Positions 7,001 to 8,004 of a stretch of DNA of 8,004 nucleotides are shown piece after piece. The position numbers and the translations under genes are program-made. The DNA is taken from positions 1 through 8,004 of the forward strand of contig JAFDTP010000075.1 of the NCBI GenBank assembly GCA_019594195.1, written 5' to 3'. The notes beneath the pieces were generated by a model. That model was not told the DNA's origin. It worked only from the letters and a program-made list of their open reading frames with translations, and ran no database searches. Each line of letters opens with the position of its first letter. The stretch's first letter is position 1. Origin of the DNA: Thermoplasmata archaeon (GTDB taxonomy: Archaea > Thermoplasmatota > Thermoplasmata > Halarchaeoplasmatales > Halarchaeoplasmataceae).

Positions 7001-8004
7001 CGACCGACGAATACTTCCAGTCCGCTTTGAGTGTACCTATGGATGATGTTGGAGTATTTCAAGCACTGTCTTATGAGAAGGACAAATATGATGATAGTGA
7101 TCTAGAATTGGCCGAGTTGTTCGCGTCTTATATAACGGCGTCGATCAATCAGATAGAGTCAGAAAAAGCTCTCGAAGAGAGTGAAAAACGATACAGATCT
7201 TTGATAGAGAACTCGGTTATCGGGATAAACATAACCGATTTCGATGAAGATATCATCTTTGCGAACGAGCGATTTGCCGATATTCTGGGTTATAACAAGG
7301 AAGAGTTGGAAGGGAAGAACATCTCAGAGATCACAACTGAAGAAGCATACCAGAAGATGACCGAGAAGGCTGAGGAAAGAAGCAAAGGCGAGAGCGATGT
7401 TTATGAGACGAGACTGATAAAAAAAGACGGTGATCCGATAGATGTTATATTGGGAGCGACCCATCATATAGATGATGAAGGTCGGATCAAAGGTACCGTT
7501 GGTTTCATCCAGGATATTTCAGAAAGAAAAGAGGCTCAGCAGAGAGAGGACTTCCTACATTCCTTGCTTAGACACGATATGCGGAACAAGATACAGGTCA
7601 TACACGGTTATCTTCAGTTATTGGAGGAAGAACAAGATCTTTCAGAGGATGGAGAGAGATATATCCGGAGTGCAGAGAAAGGAGCCAGAAGCGGTATGGA
7701 CCTCATAGAGAAGATAAGAACACTCAGGGAAGCGAATCAGGAAGAGATAGAAGAGATGGAACTCTGTAAAGTTTTGAATGAGACCGTGGATAACCTTAAA
7801 GACCAGATGACCGATATCGAATTAGAGTTGGACATTGACTGTGAAGGATCCAAAGTTAAAGCCGGTCCTTTAGTGCAAGAGGTATTTTCAAATATTCTTG
7901 AAAACTCTATAAGACATTCGGACTGTGAAAAGATCCTGATAAAAAGCAAGATCGAAGAAGACGGCTGTGTGATCATCTTTGAAGATGACGGTAAAGGTCT
8001 TTCA
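4009..8004 (+). CDS. Giant cytoplasmic hybrid sensor histidine kinase, REC-PAS-PAS-GAF-PAS-GAF-PAS-GAF-PAS-HisKA-HATPase (3' end beyond window)
   Basis: Open without a stop from ATG 4009 to the last base: 1332 codons, probably 50-60 short of complete judging by the paralogue at 543. REC (1-125): D11/D12, phospho-acceptor D57, T86, K108. PAS1 about 142-254; PAS2 265-381 (RYRRLFETAQDG, closest to PAS3 of the first kinase); GAF1 382-539, of the GTPCEEV...FPEDEEL...YLGVPI type; PAS3 544-653; GAF2-like 657-764, less certain; PAS4 778-897; GAF3 899-1051 (EEGVAGRTF); PAS5 1060-1179. The H-box LLRHDMRNK gives H1189. The ATPase N-box has N1295/N1299, and G1 EDDGKGLS ends at the window edge. No membrane segment is seen. 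GTG 4000 is an alternative start, but GAAGTGA just before ATG 4009 and alignment with the paralogue favour ATG. It probably integrates many internal signals; ligands are unknown. Confidence 0.93.
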   Translation, partial: MEDAINILLVDDEPALLDQAKIFLEGNDEELNVSSAISAKEGLDLLDKEKFDVVVSDYQMPEIDGLEFLEEVRNKREADIPFIIFTGKGREEVAMEALNLGADRYFQKGGNPKTQYEVLSQAIKQEVKHHRTERSLKRKDELLEQIFERSEEGFYIRDLSGELTFVNDSFAEIHGYDADELIGMDSRSLLTEECKKQIEELDFDNLKDRRREVKIVTKEGKKKILRNAIFPLKDEEGEIQKVFGVSVDITEEKKKEEEFKASEERYRRLFETAQDGMLILDVDTGVIMDANPYIQNILDYPEEELIGKKIWEIGSFHNFAEDKKRFEELVEEGYVRYEDLPLETKDGEEVPVEFVCNTYEVGEERVAQCNIREIAGRKKAEEALEHLVGSISGVTGGDLFDSIVEELIEWFDVDGACVARLQDNGRSVSSLSMKLDGEWVDDHEYELDGTPCEEVTVTELGACLYREGICEAFPEDEELKELEAEGYLGVPILDEEGEALGLIWAVSRENIRDLPSNWEKLLDIIASRASAEIKRRESKDRDKDLIDSMNDAVFIHDLDGDFLEVNQEAVDRLGYTRDELLKMGPEDIDDTGYAGDVPDLIEKIEDKKTHVFESVHLTKEGRKIPVGISSTLTFYEGKTAILSVARDIRERREREKELNLLYETLRLGEYPDIDKNEIFERTVDMIPKAFQYPEITTARIVFDGDEFKSSEHEKSQRCLQRYITVENERRGSIEVCEKDEEESFLEEEIDLIEAVAELLGNIIERRERKEKLKRSERKFRGIFETLPDPSFWLDEDGVVREVNQAALEKLGYEREEIVDRSIRELPFISGENREKLVDDFARRKKGEDVSPYEIELVTKDKEVLNTEINASLFAESGFEGEMVIARDITERKTSEKKLNDEKQKIKQLYQMTPEIREIKDLQMLYDLTVELANNILDFDVCSVHIEEDGYLVVKASTEKDLVEEEHSMRIEEGVAGRTFRTKGSELIRDVKQSEEAKPTDEYFQSALSVPMDDVGVFQALSYEKDKYDDSDLELAELFASYITASINQIESEKALEESEKRYRSLIENSVIGINITDFDEDIIFANERFADILGYNKEELEGKNISEITTEEAYQKMTEKAEERSKGESDVYETRLIKKDGDPIDVILGATHHIDDEGRIKGTVGFIQDISERKEAQQREDFLHSLLRHDMRNKIQVIHGYLQLLEEEQDLSEDGERYIRSAEKGARSGMDLIEKIRTLREANQEEIEEMELCKVLNETVDNLKDQMTDIELELDIDCEGSKVKAGPLVQEVFSNILENSIRHSDCEKILIKSKIEEDGCVIIFEDDGKGLS
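7898..8004 (+). repeat. 107-bp perfect direct repeat, copy 2, cut by window end
   Basis: Identical to 2434-2540 base for base, within the ATPase domain of the large kinase. The identity is still running at the last base, so the true length is unknown. Base 7897 (C) differs from 2433 (G), and the preceding codons differ freely. Confidence 0.97.

Noticed and set aside
7472..7976. A plus-strand 78-codon frame and an antisense 79-codon frame near the right end
   Set aside because: Both overlap the PAS5, H-box and ATPase coding sequence, which is unambiguous; the antisense one repeats the antisense frame of the first kinase because of the 107-bp repeat.
1..8004. CRISPR arrays, tRNA or rRNA genes
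   Set aside because: No regularly spaced short repeats, cloverleaf-like segments or conserved rRNA stretches were seen.

Overview
The window looks archaeal, most likely from an uncultured euryarchaeon with a low-to-moderate GC genome. The signs are archaeal-style TATA boxes before genes, heavy use of AGA/AGG for Arg and ATA for Ile, very acidic (Glu/Asp-rich) soluble proteins, and above all two histidine kinases of the type common in methanogens, haloarchaea and related uncultured lineages: an N-terminal receiver of the 'FTGKGREEVA...GADRY..KGG' type, stacked PAS/GAF sensors, and an 'LLRHD(I/M)xNK' H-box. I cannot name the lineage from sequence alone.

Layout. Bases 1-195 look like the 3' end of an IS200/IS605-type (IS1341-like) tnpB gene: a reading frame closing at 178-180 inside a GC-rich terminal hairpin, preceded by a series of good stem-loops, as expected where the guide-RNA (omega RNA) scaffold overlaps the end of tnpB. 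Bases 196-533 hold no convincing gene, only possible decayed coding remains and a good TATA box near 495-502. At 543-2714 lies a complete cytoplasmic kinase, REC-PAS-PAS-PAS-HisKA-HATPase. The gap 2715-2903 carries a TATA-like box followed by a compact palindrome at the predicted transcription start, then a strong Shine-Dalgarno-like sequence with no usual start codon after it. A 34-codon single-pass membrane microprotein (2904-3008) abuts a receiver protein (3009-3827) whose ~95-residue C-terminal part I do not recognise. From 4009 a giant sensor kinase runs off the right edge (at least 1332 residues): REC-PAS-PAS-GAF-PAS-GAF-PAS-GAF-PAS-HisKA-HATPase.

How they may work together (inference). 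Both kinases are hybrid enzymes with the receiver at the N terminus and no membrane segment or DNA-binding output, so they look like nodes in a cytoplasmic phosphorelay. The receiver protein between them, of a different REC subtype, could be a shared phosphate acceptor. The microprotein beside it could tether it or link it to the membrane.

The most striking sequence-level observation is a 107-bp perfect nucleotide repeat between the ATPase domains of the two kinases (2434-2540 and 7898-8004). It begins abruptly in otherwise diverged sequence and reaches the last base of the window. It could be recent gene conversion or an assembly-edge artefact, and needs checking as such. No CRISPR array, tRNA or rRNA was seen.
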